From the NCBI GenBank assembly GCA_030652035.1, contig JAUSBJ010000051.1, positions 1-46,721 on the forward strand: a DNA stretch of 46,721 bases. Reading direction: 5' to 3'. The position numbers were made by a program, and so were the translations under genes. Source of the DNA: Sulfurimicrobium sp. Lineage in GTDB: Bacteria > Pseudomonadota > Gammaproteobacteria > Burkholderiales > Sulfuricellaceae. The notes beneath the pieces were generated by a model, which had not been told where the DNA came from, ran no database searches, and worked only from the letters and a program-made list of their open reading frames with translations. This document shows positions 8,225-18,066 of the stretch, in pieces; position 1 is the stretch's first letter, and each line of letters opens with the position of its first letter.

Positions 8225-10765
8225 ATGGCATTGCAGCCACCATCCCTGAGGGCGGACAGGCATTCTTTGCACCAGACGGAATGGCTGCTTGTCGGCCTTT
8301 CCGCACTGCTGCTCCTGCTCTGGCAACTTCCCCATCTGCGCATATTGCAGGTGGCGGATGTCATGCCGCTGTGGCTGCACATTTTTGCCGAGGGATTCTC
8401 CATCGTGGTCTCGATGCTGATTTTCGGCGTCGGCTGGAATGCCTACAGCAATGGCAGGCCCGGCAATATCCTGATCCTTTCCTGCGCATTCCTCGCCGTG
8501 GGGCTGATTGGTTTCGCCTATATGCTGTCGTTAAAAGGCATGCCCGATTTCATTACCCCCGCCGGGACGGAAAAGGCGATTAATTTCTGGCTGTCGGAGC
8601 GGCTTGTCGTCGCACTGGCACTGCTTGTGGTGTCCATCAGGCCGTGGCATCCCTTGCCTAACCCCTCTTTGCGTTATTGGCTGTTGGTGGGCAGTCTTGG
8701 CTTGACGGCGGCGGTTTACTGGCTCGGGTTGTTTCAGCAAGCGCTTTGGCCGCGCACCTTTATCGAGGGGCAAGGACCGACATCCTTCAGTAGCGCGGCG
8801 GAATACGCCATCATTGCCATCCTGCTGGTGCCCGCCACCCTGTTTTATATCGGCGCAAAGCAATCTCGTCATTTCGACCGTCACAGTTTATTTGCGGCTA
8901 CCGTCATTTGCATCCTGAGCGAGCTGTGTTTTACGCTTTATTCGCATGAAACCGATGGCCTGAGTTTGCTTGGTCACGTCTATGAAGTCGTGGCTTACCT
9001 GTATCTTTACCGGGCGATTTTTGTCTCCAGCGTGCGCGAGCCCTTCCGTAAAATGCATATTGAAATGGCCGAGCGCAAGCGGGTGGAAGTAGCCCTGAAG
9101 CAAAGCGAAAGTTATAACCGGATGCTGTTCGAGAATGCGCCCATCGGCCTTGCGCTCAGCCGCCTGGATGGCACGCTGACCGATGTCAACCAGGCCTATG
9201 CCGACATACTCGGCCGCAGTATCGAGGAAACGAAGGGGCTGAGTTACTGGCAGATCACGCCGGAAACTTATGCCGGGCAGGAATCGCAGCAGTTGGAAAA
9301 CCTCAGGACAAGCGGTCGCTATGAGCCTTACGAAAAGGAATACCTTCGCCGCGACGGAAGCCTGGTGCCGGTACGCCTTACGGGAACCCAGGTCGAGCGC
9401 AATGGCGAGTTTTACATCTGGTCGAGTGCCGAGGATATCACCGAGCGCAAGGCCTCGGAAAAAACCCTGCAACGCCTTTCCAAGCTCTATAAGATGCTGA
9501 GTGAAACCAATGCGGAAATCATCCATGCCAGGGATCGTGATCAACTGCTCCAGGCACTCTGCCGAATTGCCATGGATTCCGGCTTGTTCCAGATGGTGTG
9601 GATCGGTTTGCTGGAGCGCGAGAGCGGAGCGGTACACCCTGTGGCGCAGGCGGGTTTTGCCGATAGCTATCTCGATAGCCTGAATGTCAATATTTATGAC
9701 GGTGAGAATGAAAATGGTCCGGTTGAGACCGCAATCAAGGAAGCACGGCCGATCATCTGCAACGACATAGCGCATGATCCTGATTCACAGCAATGGCGCG
9801 AGGCTGCTTTAAAGCGCGGCTATCTGGCATTGGCCAGCTTTCCGATCTGGCAAGGTGACCAGGCGATCGGTGCTTTCAGCCTTTATTTCAACGAAACCGG
9901 TGTGGTGAGTGATGACATTGTCCAATTGATCGTAGGTTTGGTGGCGGAAGTTTCTTTTTCCCTGGATTTCATGGTTGAAAGCCAAAATCGTGAACGTGCG
10001 GAACAGGAAATCAGAAAACTGAACAGCGAGCTGGAGCGTCGCGTGATCGAGCGCACCCGGCAGCTTGAACTGGCCAATACAGAGCTGGAAGCATTTGGCT
10101 ATTCGGTTTCTCACGATTTGCGCGCGCCGCTGCGCAGTATTGACGGCTTCAGCCAGGTATTGCTGAAAAACCATAGTGCGCAGCTTGACGCCAAGGGGAA
10201 GGATTACCTCGCGAGAGTGCGGCGTGCCAGCCAGCGCATGGGCGAATTGATCGACGATATGCTGTATTTATCGCGCGTGACACGCAGCGAGATGCATATG
10301 GAAGCGGTCGATTTGAGCAGGATGGCCGGGCAGGTTGCCGAGAGTTTGAGGGATGCGGCGCCGGAGCGCAGGGTGGAGTTTTCCATCGAAGATGGCATCA
10401 TCGTGCAGGCCGACGCGAAATTATTGCGTATCGTATTGGAAAATCTTCTTGGCAATGCCTGGAAATTTACCGGCAAGCAGCCCCGGGCGCGTATCGAGTT
10501 TGGCGTTGCCGTGCAGTCCGGCATCAATGTGATATTCGTGCGCGACAATGGCGCAGGTTTTAACATGGAATACGCGCACAAGCTGTTCGCCCCTTTCCAG
10601 CGCCTGCACGGGGTGAGCGATTTCGAGGGAACGGGGATCGGCCTGGCGACGGTGCAGCGGATTATTCGCCGGCATGGCGGGCATATCTGGGCGGAAGCCA
10701 AAGAAGGCCAGGGCGCCACTTTCTTTTTCAGTTGCGTGCATGGCGTGGAGGAAGGGGCTCAATGA
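8225..10765 (+). CDS. MASE3-PAS-GAF sensor histidine kinase
   Basis: An 846-residue kinase. The N-terminal third is a multi-helix membrane sensor (about residues 18-275) whose [11 protein letters not shown]...[11 protein letters not shown] stretch is the hallmark of MASE3, a sensor domain of unknown ligand. There follow a short coiled coil, a PAS domain (about 297-400), a GAF domain (about 430-580), a second coiled coil and a HisKA domain with the phospho-acceptor H630 in [13 protein letters not shown]. The HATPase has an N-box near 734 ([10 protein letters not shown]), and G-boxes DNGAGF and GTGIGLAT. The HisKA resembles phytochrome-type kinases. Its usual partner type, an Rcp1-like receiver, is next with an ATGA overlap. 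The start has no strong ribosome-binding site, so the N-terminus is slightly uncertain. Confidence 0.9.
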   Translation: MALQPPSLRADRHSLHQTEWLLVGLSALLLLLWQLPHLRILQVADVMPLWLHIFAEGFSIVVSMLIFGVGWNAYSNGRPGNILILSCAFLAVGLIGFAYMLSLKGMPDFITPAGTEKAINFWLSERLVVALALLVVSIRPWHPLPNPSLRYWLLVGSLGLTAAVYWLGLFQQALWPRTFIEGQGPTSFSSAAEYAIIAILLVPATLFYIGAKQSRHFDRHSLFAATVICILSELCFTLYSHETDGLSLLGHVYEVVAYLYLYRAIFVSSVREPFRKMHIEMAERKRVEVALKQSESYNRMLFENAPIGLALSRLDGTLTDVNQAYADILGRSIEETKGLSYWQITPETYAGQESQQLENLRTSGRYEPYEKEYLRRDGSLVPVRLTGTQVERNGEFYIWSSAEDITERKASEKTLQRLSKLYKMLSETNAEIIHARDRDQLLQALCRIAMDSGLFQMVWIGLLERESGAVHPVAQAGFADSYLDSLNVNIYDGENENGPVETAIKEARPIICNDIAHDPDSQQWREAALKRGYLALASFPIWQGDQAIGAFSLYFNETGVVSDDIVQLIVGLVAEVSFSLDFMVESQNRERAEQEIRKLNSELERRVIERTRQLELANTELEAFGYSVSHDLRAPLRSIDGFSQVLLKNHSAQLDAKGKDYLARVRRASQRMGELIDDMLYLSRVTRSEMHMEAVDLSRMAGQVAESLRDAAPERRVEFSIEDGIIVQADAKLLRIVLENLLGNAWKFTGKQPRARIEFGVAVQSGINVIFVRDNGAGFNMEYAHKLFAPFQRLHGVSDFEGTGIGLATVQRIIRRHGGHIWAEAKEGQGATFFFSCVHGVEEGAQ

Positions 10766-11193
10766 GCGGCACAAAGTTGATTTTACTGGTGGAAGATAAC
10801 CCGGATGACGAGGAGTTGACCCGTATCGCCTTTCAGGAAAATGGCATGCTGGATCAATTGGTGGTTGCAAGAGATGGCGTCGAGGCGCTCGATTATTTGC
10901 TGAATCAGGGTAAGCCGTTACCCCAGTTGGTCTTGCTTGACCTGAAGCTGCCGAAGCTGGATGGTCTGGAAGTGTTGAAGCGGCTGCGCGAAAATGAGCG
11001 CACCCGGTTGCTTCCGGTGGTGGTCATGACCTCTTCGAAACAGGAGAGCGATCTGATCGCCAGTTACAGCCTGGGATGCAACAGCTATGTTCCAAAACCG
11101 GTGGATTTTAACCAGTTTACGGATGCCGTGCGACAATTGGGGATCTACTGGATGTCGCTGAACATCCCGGCACCGCAGGGGAAAAAGCCATGA
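10762..11193 (+). CDS. Rcp1-like single-domain response regulator
   Basis: A 143-residue receiver with no output domain. The acidic pair is in [11 protein letters not shown], the phospho-acceptor Asp in [13 protein letters not shown], the Thr/Ser switch in VVMTSS and the Lys in PKPVDF. The style ([22 protein letters not shown]) is that of cyanobacterial Rcp1 partners of phytochrome-like kinases. It overlaps the preceding kinase and the following kinase by ATGA at both ends, so all three are coupled. It likely takes phosphate from the MASE3 kinase and acts by protein contact. The next protein's N-terminal receiver is a possible relay neighbour, but this is inference. Confidence 0.9.
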   Translation: MSGTKLILLVEDNPDDEELTRIAFQENGMLDQLVVARDGVEALDYLLNQGKPLPQLVLLDLKLPKLDGLEVLKRLRENERTRLLPVVVMTSSKQESDLIASYSLGCNSYVPKPVDFNQFTDAVRQLGIYWMSLNIPAPQGKKP

Positions 11194-12671
11194 AATCCGT
11201 GTTGCGCTTGCTGCATGTCGAGGATTCGCCGGATGACGCGGAACTGATCCATGCCGAACTGGAATCGGCGGGATACGTTCTCCATCACAAGCGCGTAGAG
11301 AACGCCGCCGACATGGAACTCGCCCTGGCTACGGAGAGCTGGGATGTGATTCTTTCCGACTTCACGCTTCCCTCTTTCGATGGTCATGGCGCCCTGCGTA
11401 TTTTAAAAGCCAGCGGCCAGGATATCCCTTTTATCCTCGTGTCCGGTTGCGTCGGTGAGGAAACGGCTGTCGCCATGATGAAGGCGGGCATGCACGACTA
11501 CGTCATGAAGGGCAACCTGGCGCGCCTGGCGCCGGCGATAGAGCGCGAACTGGTGGAAGCCACCGTCCGCCGCGAGCGGAAGCGCGCCGAGGAAGCGCGT
11601 AACGCCAGCGAAAAACAGTTGCGCGACATCACTTCTGCCCTGGGCGAGGGTTTGCTGGTTCAGGGACGCGACGGCCGTCTGCTTTTCATGAACCCGGAAG
11701 CGGAGCGGCTGCTTGGCTGGAAGGAAGAAGAGCTTGCTGAACGCGACATTCACGAAACCATTCATTATCTTCGGCCAAATGGAACCAAGCTCCCCAAAAA
11801 AGAATGCCCCACGCTGAATTTGACCGTGTCGGAGAGCCTCCGTCATAGCGAAGACAGCATCTTCATCAAAAAGGGAGGTGTTCCTTTCCCGGCGCATTAT
11901 GTGTCCACCGTTATCGCCAAGGATGGCCAGGTGGATGCCATCGTAACGGCCTTTATGGATATCAGTGAACGCAAACGGGCGGAGCGCGAACTGGAAGAGT
12001 CGCGCCAGCAGTTGCGCGATCTGTCGGTGTTCCTGCAAACCGTGCGCGAGGAAGAACGCAAACGCATATCAAGAGAACTCCACGACGAACTGGGACAGGC
12101 CCTGACCGCATTGCGGATCGATGTGAACTGGCTGGAAATGCGCCTGCCCTATGCCGAGCCTGCGATTGCCGACAAGCTGATTTCCATGGAGCACCTGATG
12201 AATAAAACCGTCGATGCATTGCGCCGTATTTCAGAAGACCTGCGGCCAGGAATGCTCGACGATCTTGGCCTGGCGGCAGCGCTTGAACATCATGTGGACC
12301 AATTTGTCGTGCGCACCGGAACGCTCTGCGAACTGGATTTAAACCAGGAGGATTTCGAAGTCGGCGACCAGGTGGCGACAGCAGTATTCAGGATTATCCA
12401 GGAATCCCTCACCAATGTGGCCCGCCACTCGGGCGCGACCCGCGTATCGGTCCGCGTGGAAGAGCTGGGAAACGAGATTCGCCTGACGGTGCAGGATGAT
12501 GGCCGTGGCTTACCGCCCATGGGGAGTGAAAAAAGGAAAACTTATGGCTTGCTGGGCATGCGGGAGCGGGTAAAGATGCTTGGCGGTCGTTTCGAAATAT
12601 CCAGTGTCCCCGCTCGCGGCACGCGGGTTGAGGCGATTATTCCATACCATGGCGGGGGGGGCGGGCAATGA
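11190..12671 (+). CDS. REC-PAS-HisKA_3 hybrid sensor kinase
   Basis: A 493-residue cytoplasmic kinase with no membrane helices. An N-terminal receiver (1-125, Asp57 in VILSDFTLPSFDG) is followed by a short coiled coil, a PAS domain (about 140-265) ending ISERKRAERELEE, then a NarX/DesK-type HisKA_3 domain with H298 in ISRELHDELGQALTAL. The HATPase has DDGRGLPP and GLLGMRERV. An input receiver in front of a NarX-type kinase means its activity is probably set by another kinase, most simply the MASE3 kinase encoded two genes upstream. Its C-terminus is encoded over a run of eight G (12654-12661), giving a Gly-rich tail. It overlaps the NarL-type regulator by ATGA, the expected partner. Confidence 0.9.
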   Translation: MKSVLRLLHVEDSPDDAELIHAELESAGYVLHHKRVENAADMELALATESWDVILSDFTLPSFDGHGALRILKASGQDIPFILVSGCVGEETAVAMMKAGMHDYVMKGNLARLAPAIERELVEATVRRERKRAEEARNASEKQLRDITSALGEGLLVQGRDGRLLFMNPEAERLLGWKEEELAERDIHETIHYLRPNGTKLPKKECPTLNLTVSESLRHSEDSIFIKKGGVPFPAHYVSTVIAKDGQVDAIVTAFMDISERKRAERELEESRQQLRDLSVFLQTVREEERKRISRELHDELGQALTALRIDVNWLEMRLPYAEPAIADKLISMEHLMNKTVDALRRISEDLRPGMLDDLGLAAALEHHVDQFVVRTGTLCELDLNQEDFEVGDQVATAVFRIIQESLTNVARHSGATRVSVRVEELGNEIRLTVQDDGRGLPPMGSEKRKTYGLLGMRERVKMLGGRFEISSVPARGTRVEAIIPYHGGGGGQ

Positions 12672-13318
12672 TCAAGATCCTGATTGCGGATGACCACACC
12701 ATTTTACGTGCCGGCTTGAGACAGATTATCTCGGATTGCGCCGATATGTCCGTGGCCGGCGAGGCGGACAACGGGTTCGACGTACTGGCCATGGTGCGCG
12801 AAAAGGATTGGGATCTGCTGGTATTGGATATGTCCATGCCCGGCAAGAGCGGCATCGAGCTGATCAAGCAGATCAAAAGCGAGAAGCCGAAATTGCCGAT
12901 CCTGATTCTGAGCATGCACAAAGAGGAACAATACGCGGTGCGATCCCTGAAAGCCGGCGCATCGGGATATGTCTGCAAGGATAGCGCCTCTTCCCAACTG
13001 GTGCAGGCGATCCGCAAAATTGCCGCAGGCGGCATGTTCATCAGTGCCGCCGTCGCGGAACATTTGGCGATGGGATTGGCCTCGAATCAGGATCAAAAGC
13101 CACATACCCTGTTGTCAGACCGCGAATACCAGGTGTTTCAACGCATTGCCGCCGGGGAAGGAATTAGCGAGATCGCCCACAGCCTCAATCTCAGCGTAAA
13201 AACCGTCAGCACCCACAAAACGCGCATCATGCAAAAAATGAACTTTGCCAATACCGCCGACCTGATCCGCTACGCCATCAAACACGACCTCATTTCGGAA
13301 GCTGGCAATCCCGGCTGA
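12668..13318 (+). CDS. NarL/LuxR-family response regulator
   Basis: A 216-residue two-domain regulator. The receiver (1-120) has DDH at residues 9-11 and phospho-acceptor D54 in LLVLDMSMPGKSG, with a conserved Lys in YVCKDSA. The LuxR helix-turn-helix (about 150-210) reads LSDREYQVFQRIAAGEGISEI and then SVKTVSTHKTRIMQKM. Its cognate kinase is surely the HisKA_3 protein just upstream (ATGA overlap). A terminator overlaps its stop codon, closing the operon. A perfect palindrome of the kind bound by this family lies 46 nt downstream of its stop, in front of the chemotaxis locus, making that locus a possible target. Confidence 0.93.
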   Translation: MIKILIADDHTILRAGLRQIISDCADMSVAGEADNGFDVLAMVREKDWDLLVLDMSMPGKSGIELIKQIKSEKPKLPILILSMHKEEQYAVRSLKAGASGYVCKDSASSQLVQAIRKIAAGGMFISAAVAEHLAMGLASNQDQKPHTLLSDREYQVFQRIAAGEGISEIAHSLNLSVKTVSTHKTRIMQKMNFANTADLIRYAIKHDLISEAGNPG

Positions 13319-13331
13319 TAGCCGGTTTTTC
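13311..13331 (+). terminator. Rho-independent terminator of the signalling operon
   Basis: Stem CCGGCT-GAT-AGCCGG (6 perfect GC-rich pairs, 3-nt loop) followed directly by TTTTTC. It overlaps the stop codon of the NarL-type regulator, so the four-gene operon ends exactly here and the chemotaxis locus needs its own promoter. Confidence 0.8.
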
Positions 13332-13363
13332 GTAGCACGCCACCCTTCTTTATCTTTCCCTGT

Positions 13364-13377
13364 TAGGAATATTCCTA
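13364..13377. promoter_or_regulatory. 14-bp perfect palindrome TAGGAATATTCCTA, candidate LuxR/RcsB-type binding box
   Basis: The sequence is identical to its own reverse complement and differs by one base from the RcsAB-box consensus TAAGAATATTCCTA known from enterobacteria. A half-site-like GTCCTAC follows at 13393-13399. It lies between the terminator of an operon encoding a LuxR-type regulator and the first gene of the chemotaxis locus, 110 nt upstream of that gene's ATG. Confidence 0.6.
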
Positions 13378-13487
13378 CAGCCGCCGCAATTCGTCCTACA
13401 AACACATTCAGCAAACGCTGATATTTCTTTTGCGTGCCAAGCCTCATCATGAAATCCAAGATCCATTGGATAACGTGACATAGCCAA

Positions 13488-13889
13488 ATGAAAATATTTC
13501 TTGTGGAAGATTCGCCCGAAATCACTGAGCGCCTGAGCGACATGATTTCCGAAATTCCAGGCGCGGAGGTGGTGGCAATAGCGGAAAACCAGGCGCTTGC
13601 ACTGGCTGGAATCATGAATGCCGGGCCGGATCTCGTCATTCTCGACCTGCATCTTGCAAACGGCAGCGGCATGGATGCGTTGCGACAGATCAAGATTATG
13701 CGGCCAGAGATCAAGGTGATCGTATTCACGGCTTTCGCCTATTCGCAATATCGCAAGAAATGTTTTGAACTGGGCGCCGATTATTTTCTGGATAAAACCC
13801 AGGGCATCGGGAAATTGGCACTGTTGCTGGCGGACATTGTCGGCATGCCTGCCCGGACCAATGATGTGCACAGAATGAAAGGGGTGTAA
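13488..13889 (+). CDS. Single-domain response regulator
   Basis: A 133-residue receiver: FLVEDSPE near the N-terminus, phospho-acceptor D53 in LVILDLHLANGSG, switch residue in VFTAFAY and Lys in LDKTQG. No output domain is present. It is the first gene of the chemotaxis locus and its stop codon abuts the ATG of the next gene, a chemoreceptor, so they are probably made together. It is not the main CheY, which lies two genes on and has the typical CheY sequence. Its kinase is unknown; CheA or an orphan kinase are both possible. The ribosome-binding site is weak. Confidence 0.85.
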   Translation: MKIFLVEDSPEITERLSDMISEIPGAEVVAIAENQALALAGIMNAGPDLVILDLHLANGSGMDALRQIKIMRPEIKVIVFTAFAYSQYRKKCFELGADYFLDKTQGIGKLALLLADIVGMPARTNDVHRMKGV

Positions 13890-15083
13890 ATGAGCAATAC
13901 CAAGCCAGAACTCAAATGGTTGGCCTATCCGCTGGTGCCTGCCCTGCTGGGGGCGGTGATGCTGCCGCTGGTCGGGGGGGTCGGGGTGCTCAGTCTGGCA
14001 CTGGCTGCATTGCTGGTGATTGCCGGGGTGGCAGCGGGAGCGTTGCTTTCCAGACGCCATGAATCCGCGCTGGAGCGCGCACGGGAAGCGCAGGAAAATA
14101 GTTGCCGGGCACACTATTGCAGTGACGTGGAATCCTTCCTGGACGGGCTTGGCGGCCTGGAAAGTCAGATCACCTCGCTGTGGGTGCGCCAGATCGAGAT
14201 CGGCAGAACCCAGAGCGAGCAAGCCATGATCGAACTGACCACGCGTTTTTCCGGCATTGTCGAACAGCTGGATCAGGCCGTGAGCGCTTCCAGTCTTTCC
14301 GCCGAGTCCGTGGACAACCCGCAAGGCCTGGTGGCGGTGTTCACCCAAAGCGAGACCCGCTTGATGTCGGTTATCGAGTCCTTGCGCGCGGCGCTTAAGC
14401 ACAGCGACGAGTTGCAGGACAGCGTGGGCGGCCTGGTGCAATACATCGATCAATTGAAGGAAATGGCGGCTTCGGTCGCCGATATCGCCGACCGCACCAA
14501 CCTGCTGGCGCTCAATGCGGCGATCGAGGCGGCGCGTGCCGGGGAAGCGGGACGCGGATTCGCGGTGGTGGCGGATGAGGTAAGGAAACTCTCCAACCTC
14601 TCCGGCGAGACCGGTCGGCGCATCAGCGAGAAAATCAAGGGCATCAGCCAGGCCATCAACGCCTCTTTCGCCACGGCCGAAAAATCCTCCGAGCAGGACG
14701 CGGCGTCTGTCGCCAGTTCCGAGGCGGTGATCCAGGGCGTGCTGGCCGAACTCAGAAACGTGACGGACGGACTGGCGGGAGCAGCGGGCATATTGCGGGA
14801 TACCGGCGCGGGGATCAAGAACGAGGTGGCCGAATCTCTGGTGCAGCTCCAGTTTCAGGATCGTGTCAGCCAGATTCTGTGCCATGTGCGCGACAACATC
14901 GCCGCATTTCCTGCCTATTTGCAGCAAAGCGAGCAGCAGTACCGCGAGCAGGGCCGCCTGATGGCGATCGACTGGACGGGGCTGTTACACGAGCTGGAGC
15001 GCTCCTATGCGACCACGGAGGAACGCTCCAGCCACACCGGAAAGAGCTCCGTGGCGGCAGAAGAAGAGATCACATTTTTTTGA
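13890..15083 (+). CDS. Methyl-accepting chemotaxis protein without a periplasmic sensor domain
   Basis: A 397-residue receptor. Two closely spaced hydrophobic helices (about residues 12-30 and 33-52) form a hairpin with almost no periplasmic loop, and no HAMP domain is evident. The signalling tip is conserved in the [19 protein letters not shown] region (about 205-220). The tail ends EEEITFF. Such receptors sense an intracellular or membrane state instead of an external ligand. It starts directly after the stop of the receiver gene and is followed by cheY after 14 nt. A G7 run in the second helix coding region (13974-13980) is a possible slippage site. Confidence 0.88.
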   Translation: MSNTKPELKWLAYPLVPALLGAVMLPLVGGVGVLSLALAALLVIAGVAAGALLSRRHESALERAREAQENSCRAHYCSDVESFLDGLGGLESQITSLWVRQIEIGRTQSEQAMIELTTRFSGIVEQLDQAVSASSLSAESVDNPQGLVAVFTQSETRLMSVIESLRAALKHSDELQDSVGGLVQYIDQLKEMAASVADIADRTNLLALNAAIEAARAGEAGRGFAVVADEVRKLSNLSGETGRRISEKIKGISQAINASFATAEKSSEQDAASVASSEAVIQGVLAELRNVTDGLAGAAGILRDTGAGIKNEVAESLVQLQFQDRVSQILCHVRDNIAAFPAYLQQSEQQYREQGRLMAIDWTGLLHELERSYATTEERSSHTGKSSVAAEEEITFF

Positions 15084-15097
15084 GAGGGAAGTAGATC

Positions 15098-15466
15098 ATG
15101 GCCAAGACCATCATGATTGTTGACGATTCGGCGACCTTGCGGCAAGTGGTGTCGATTGCACTGAGAAATGCGGGATATGACGTAATCGAAGGGTGCGACG
15201 GCAAGGATGCGCTTGCCAAGCTGACCGGGCAGAAAGTGCACCTGGTCATCAGCGACGTGAACATGCCCAACATGGATGGCATCACTTTCGTGACTCAGCT
15301 GAAGAAGCTGCCCGCCTATAAATTCACCCCCGTCATCATGCTGACCACCGAGGCCGGTGAAGACAAGAAAGCTTCCGGTCAGGCCGCGGGTGCCAAGGCT
15401 TGGGTAGTCAAGCCCTTCAAGCCCGAGCAGATGCTGAACGCGGTGTCCAAGCTGATCTTGCCATAA
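15098..15466 (+). CDS. cheY: Chemotaxis response regulator CheY
   Basis: A 122-residue receiver with IVDDSATLRQ, phospho-acceptor D53 in LVISDVNMPNMDG, TTEAG switch and WVVKPFKPEQ. This sequence type is the CheY found next to CheA in many beta- and gammaproteobacterial che clusters. Phosphorylated by CheA, it binds the flagellar switch or an equivalent output. A good ribosome-binding site (GGGAAG) precedes the ATG. No cheZ phosphatase gene is seen in the window, so dephosphorylation must rely on another protein or on intrinsic decay. Confidence 0.93.
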   Translation: MAKTIMIVDDSATLRQVVSIALRNAGYDVIEGCDGKDALAKLTGQKVHLVISDVNMPNMDGITFVTQLKKLPAYKFTPVIMLTTEAGEDKKASGQAAGAKAWVVKPFKPEQMLNAVSKLILP

Positions 15467-15513
15467 AAACCCAGGCATACATGGACACCCGGCACCGACT
15501 GAAGGAGTACGAG

Positions 15514-15828
15514 ATGGTAAACGAAAACGCCTCTTGTCACCTGCGCCTGGAAGGCGAGTTGACGATCTACACCGCAATGGACATGAAGCAACGCCTGCTG
15601 GAACCGTTGTCCACCTGCCGGCAGGTGGACGTGGATCTGTCGCAGGTGAGCGAGCTGGATAGCGCCGGGCTGCAACTGATGATACTGGCCAAGCGCGAGG
15701 CCACGCGCCTGGGCAAGGACATACGCTTCGTGGCGCATAGCCCGTCGGTGGTGGATGTTCTTGAGCTATGCGGGATGATGAGCTATTTCGGTGATCCTGT
15801 CGTCATGGCGAAAGGAGATAAACAATGA
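15514..15828 (+). CDS. STAS-domain protein (anti-sigma factor antagonist-like)
   Basis: A 104-residue single STAS domain. The conserved SELDSAGLQLM carries the serine that is phosphorylated in SpoIIAA-like antagonists. GAAGGAG at 15501-15507 sets the start at 15514; an earlier in-frame ATG at 15481 lacks such a site. It lies between cheY and cheA and overlaps cheA by ATGA, so it is made with CheA. STAS proteins in che clusters are known from several groups, but their role is unclear; a scaffold or switching partner is possible. No serine kinase or phosphatase partner gene is adjacent. Confidence 0.87.
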   Translation: MVNENASCHLRLEGELTIYTAMDMKQRLLEPLSTCRQVDVDLSQVSELDSAGLQLMILAKREATRLGKDIRFVAHSPSVVDVLELCGMMSYFGDPVVMAKGDKQ

Positions 15829-18026
15829 ATCTGGACGACGCATTGCAGACTTTCGTGGTGGAGAGCCACGAATTGTTGCAGGCCATGGAAGAAGCGCTGC
15901 TCGATATCGAACACAGTGCTGATCCGGTGGAATCCATTAACGCCATTTTTCGTGCCGCGCACACCATCAAGGGCTCGGCAGGCCTGTTCGGGCTGGACGG
16001 CATCGTCGCCTTCACTCATGTCATGGAAAGCGTACTGGACAAGGTGCGCGACGGCAAAGTCAGTATCGACGACGACATGGTCGCGCTGCTGCTGTCCTGC
16101 GGCGACCATATCAAGGCGCTGCTGGGCGGTTTGTCGGGCGGACAGGAGCACATCGACCCGGATATGGCGAGCATTGGAGCGGCGCTGATTGAAAGACTCT
16201 CCGTATACCTTGGTGAAACAGCCGGAAAAACCGTCGTCACAGCCGGACATCACCCGAAAGTGGAATCCGCAGCCGAGCCCAAAGTGGAAAGCATGGGTGG
16301 CGGTTTCGTGGAAACCGACAATTGGCACATCTCCCTGCACTTCGGCATAGACGTACTGCGCAATGGCATGGACCCCCTGTCGTTCATTCGCTATCTGTGC
16401 ACCTTGGGAGAAATCGTCGGTATTTCCACTTCATTCGAGGCCATTCCCCCGGCAGCGGAAATGGACCCGGAGTCGTGCTATCTCAAATTCGAAATCAATT
16501 TTTTCAGCGATGCAGACAAAGCCACCATCGAGGGCGCCTTCGAATTCGTGCAGGACGATTGCATCATACATATCCTGCCTCCCAGGAGCCGTATTGACGA
16601 CTACCTCCATCTGATCCAGGAATTGCCGGTAGAGGATATGCGGCTGGGCGAAATGCTGGTGCGCTGCGGTACCCTCACCCAGCGGGAGCTGGAACAGATA
16701 TTGGTAATCCAGGGAGCAAATGCATCGGGTCAGGTGCAACAACAATCTCCCATCGGCGAGATCGTGGTGGAGGCCGGCATCGTGCACGCCCCCGTGGTCG
16801 AAGCCGCACTGGAAAAGCAAAAGAGCGTCAAGGATGTCAAGGCGCAGGAAAGCCGCCTCATCCGGGTCGACTCGGAAAAGCTCGACAACCTCATCAACCT
16901 GGTGGGCGAACTGGTGATTGCCGGCGCCTCCGCGTCGCTGCTGTCGCACCGCAGTGCGGATGTCCAGTTGCAGGAAGCCACTTCCAATATTTCCCGATTG
17001 GTCGAGGAAATCCGCGACGGCGCCCTGCAACTGCGCATGGTGCAGATCGGCGAAACCTTCAAGCGATTCAACCGCGTGGTGCGCGATGTCAGCCGGGAAC
17101 TGGGCAAGGACATCGAACTGCAAATCAGCGGTGCCGAAACCGAACTGGACAAGACCGTGGTGGACAAGATCGGCGACCCCCTGATGCATCTGGTCAGGAA
17201 CGCCATGGATCACGGTATCGAATCCACCGAATTGCGCCAGAGCAGGGGCAAACCGGTCAAGGGGACTTTGCGCCTCAACGCCTACCACGACTCCGGCAGC
17301 ATCGTGATCGAGGTGAGCGACGATGGTGGCGGCCTCAGCCGCGAGCGCATTCTCAAAAAGGCCATCGACAAGGGACTGGTCAGCCCCACCCAGAGCCTCT
17401 CCGATCAGGAAATCTACATGCTGATTTTCGAAGCCGGGTTTTCGACGGCGGACAAAGTCAGCAACCTGTCCGGGCGAGGTGTCGGCATGGACGTGGTGCG
17501 CCGCAACATCGAGGCGCTGCGCGGCACCTGCGAGCTGGAATCTCAGGAAGGGCAGGGCTCCACGGTGCGCATTCGCCTACCGCTCACGCTGGCGATCATC
17601 GACGGTTTCCAGATCGGCGTGGGCAGCGCGACTTATGTGGTGCCGCTGGACATGGTCAAGGAATGCCTGGAAATGAGTGGCGAGGACAGGCAGAAATCCA
17701 GGGAACACAACTATCTCAACCTGCGCGGCGAAGTGCTGCCCTTTGTCAGGCTGCGCGAGCACTTCCGAGAAAAAGGGCAGGCAGGGCCGCGCGAAAACGT
17801 GGTGGTGGTGCAATACGGCAGCCAGAAAGCCGGGCTGGTGGTGGACGAACTGATGGGCGAATTCCAGGCGGTGATCAAGCCGCTGGGGGCCTTGTTTGGA
17901 AATCTTAAAGGGATCAGCGGCTCGACCATACTCGGCACTGGCGAAGTGGCGCTGATTCTCGACGTGCCATCCCTGATCCAGCAGGCGGCCAGTTCCGAAT
18001 CGAAGATGGCGCTGGTCCAGGCCTAG
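15825..18026 (+). CDS. cheA: Chemotaxis histidine kinase CheA with an MshEN-like insert
   Basis: A 733-residue CheA. The HPt domain (1-105) has phospho-acceptor H46 in [10 protein letters not shown]. Residues about 165-265 form a P2-like domain ([13 protein letters not shown]...). Then come two 24-residue repeats, 273-296 starting RLGEMLV and 309-332 starting PIGEIVV, each ending in Q, which fit the MshEN c-di-GMP-binding motif. The dimerisation helices start near 345 ([18 protein letters not shown]). The HATPase has [17 protein letters not shown] and [10 protein letters not shown]. The CheW-like domain occupies roughly 590-730. Except for the insert, this is a complete kinase. It is coupled to the STAS gene by ATGA. 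The domain calls are sure; c-di-GMP binding is a hypothesis. Confidence 0.95.
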   Translation: MNLDDALQTFVVESHELLQAMEEALLDIEHSADPVESINAIFRAAHTIKGSAGLFGLDGIVAFTHVMESVLDKVRDGKVSIDDDMVALLLSCGDHIKALLGGLSGGQEHIDPDMASIGAALIERLSVYLGETAGKTVVTAGHHPKVESAAEPKVESMGGGFVETDNWHISLHFGIDVLRNGMDPLSFIRYLCTLGEIVGISTSFEAIPPAAEMDPESCYLKFEINFFSDADKATIEGAFEFVQDDCIIHILPPRSRIDDYLHLIQELPVEDMRLGEMLVRCGTLTQRELEQILVIQGANASGQVQQQSPIGEIVVEAGIVHAPVVEAALEKQKSVKDVKAQESRLIRVDSEKLDNLINLVGELVIAGASASLLSHRSADVQLQEATSNISRLVEEIRDGALQLRMVQIGETFKRFNRVVRDVSRELGKDIELQISGAETELDKTVVDKIGDPLMHLVRNAMDHGIESTELRQSRGKPVKGTLRLNAYHDSGSIVIEVSDDGGGLSRERILKKAIDKGLVSPTQSLSDQEIYMLIFEAGFSTADKVSNLSGRGVGMDVVRRNIEALRGTCELESQEGQGSTVRIRLPLTLAIIDGFQIGVGSATYVVPLDMVKECLEMSGEDRQKSREHNYLNLRGEVLPFVRLREHFREKGQAGPRENVVVVQYGSQKAGLVVDELMGEFQAVIKPLGALFGNLKGISGSTILGTGEVALILDVPSLIQQAASSESKMALVQA

Positions 18027-18066
18027 TTGTTTTAGTGAGCGGTATAAATCTGTTAGGAGACATGCA

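Noticed and set aside
13350..14927. Minus-strand open frame of 525 codons opposite the receiver and first MCP
   Set aside because: The plus-strand genes have clear conserved motifs; the antisense frame is Gln/His/Arg-rich without any family pattern.
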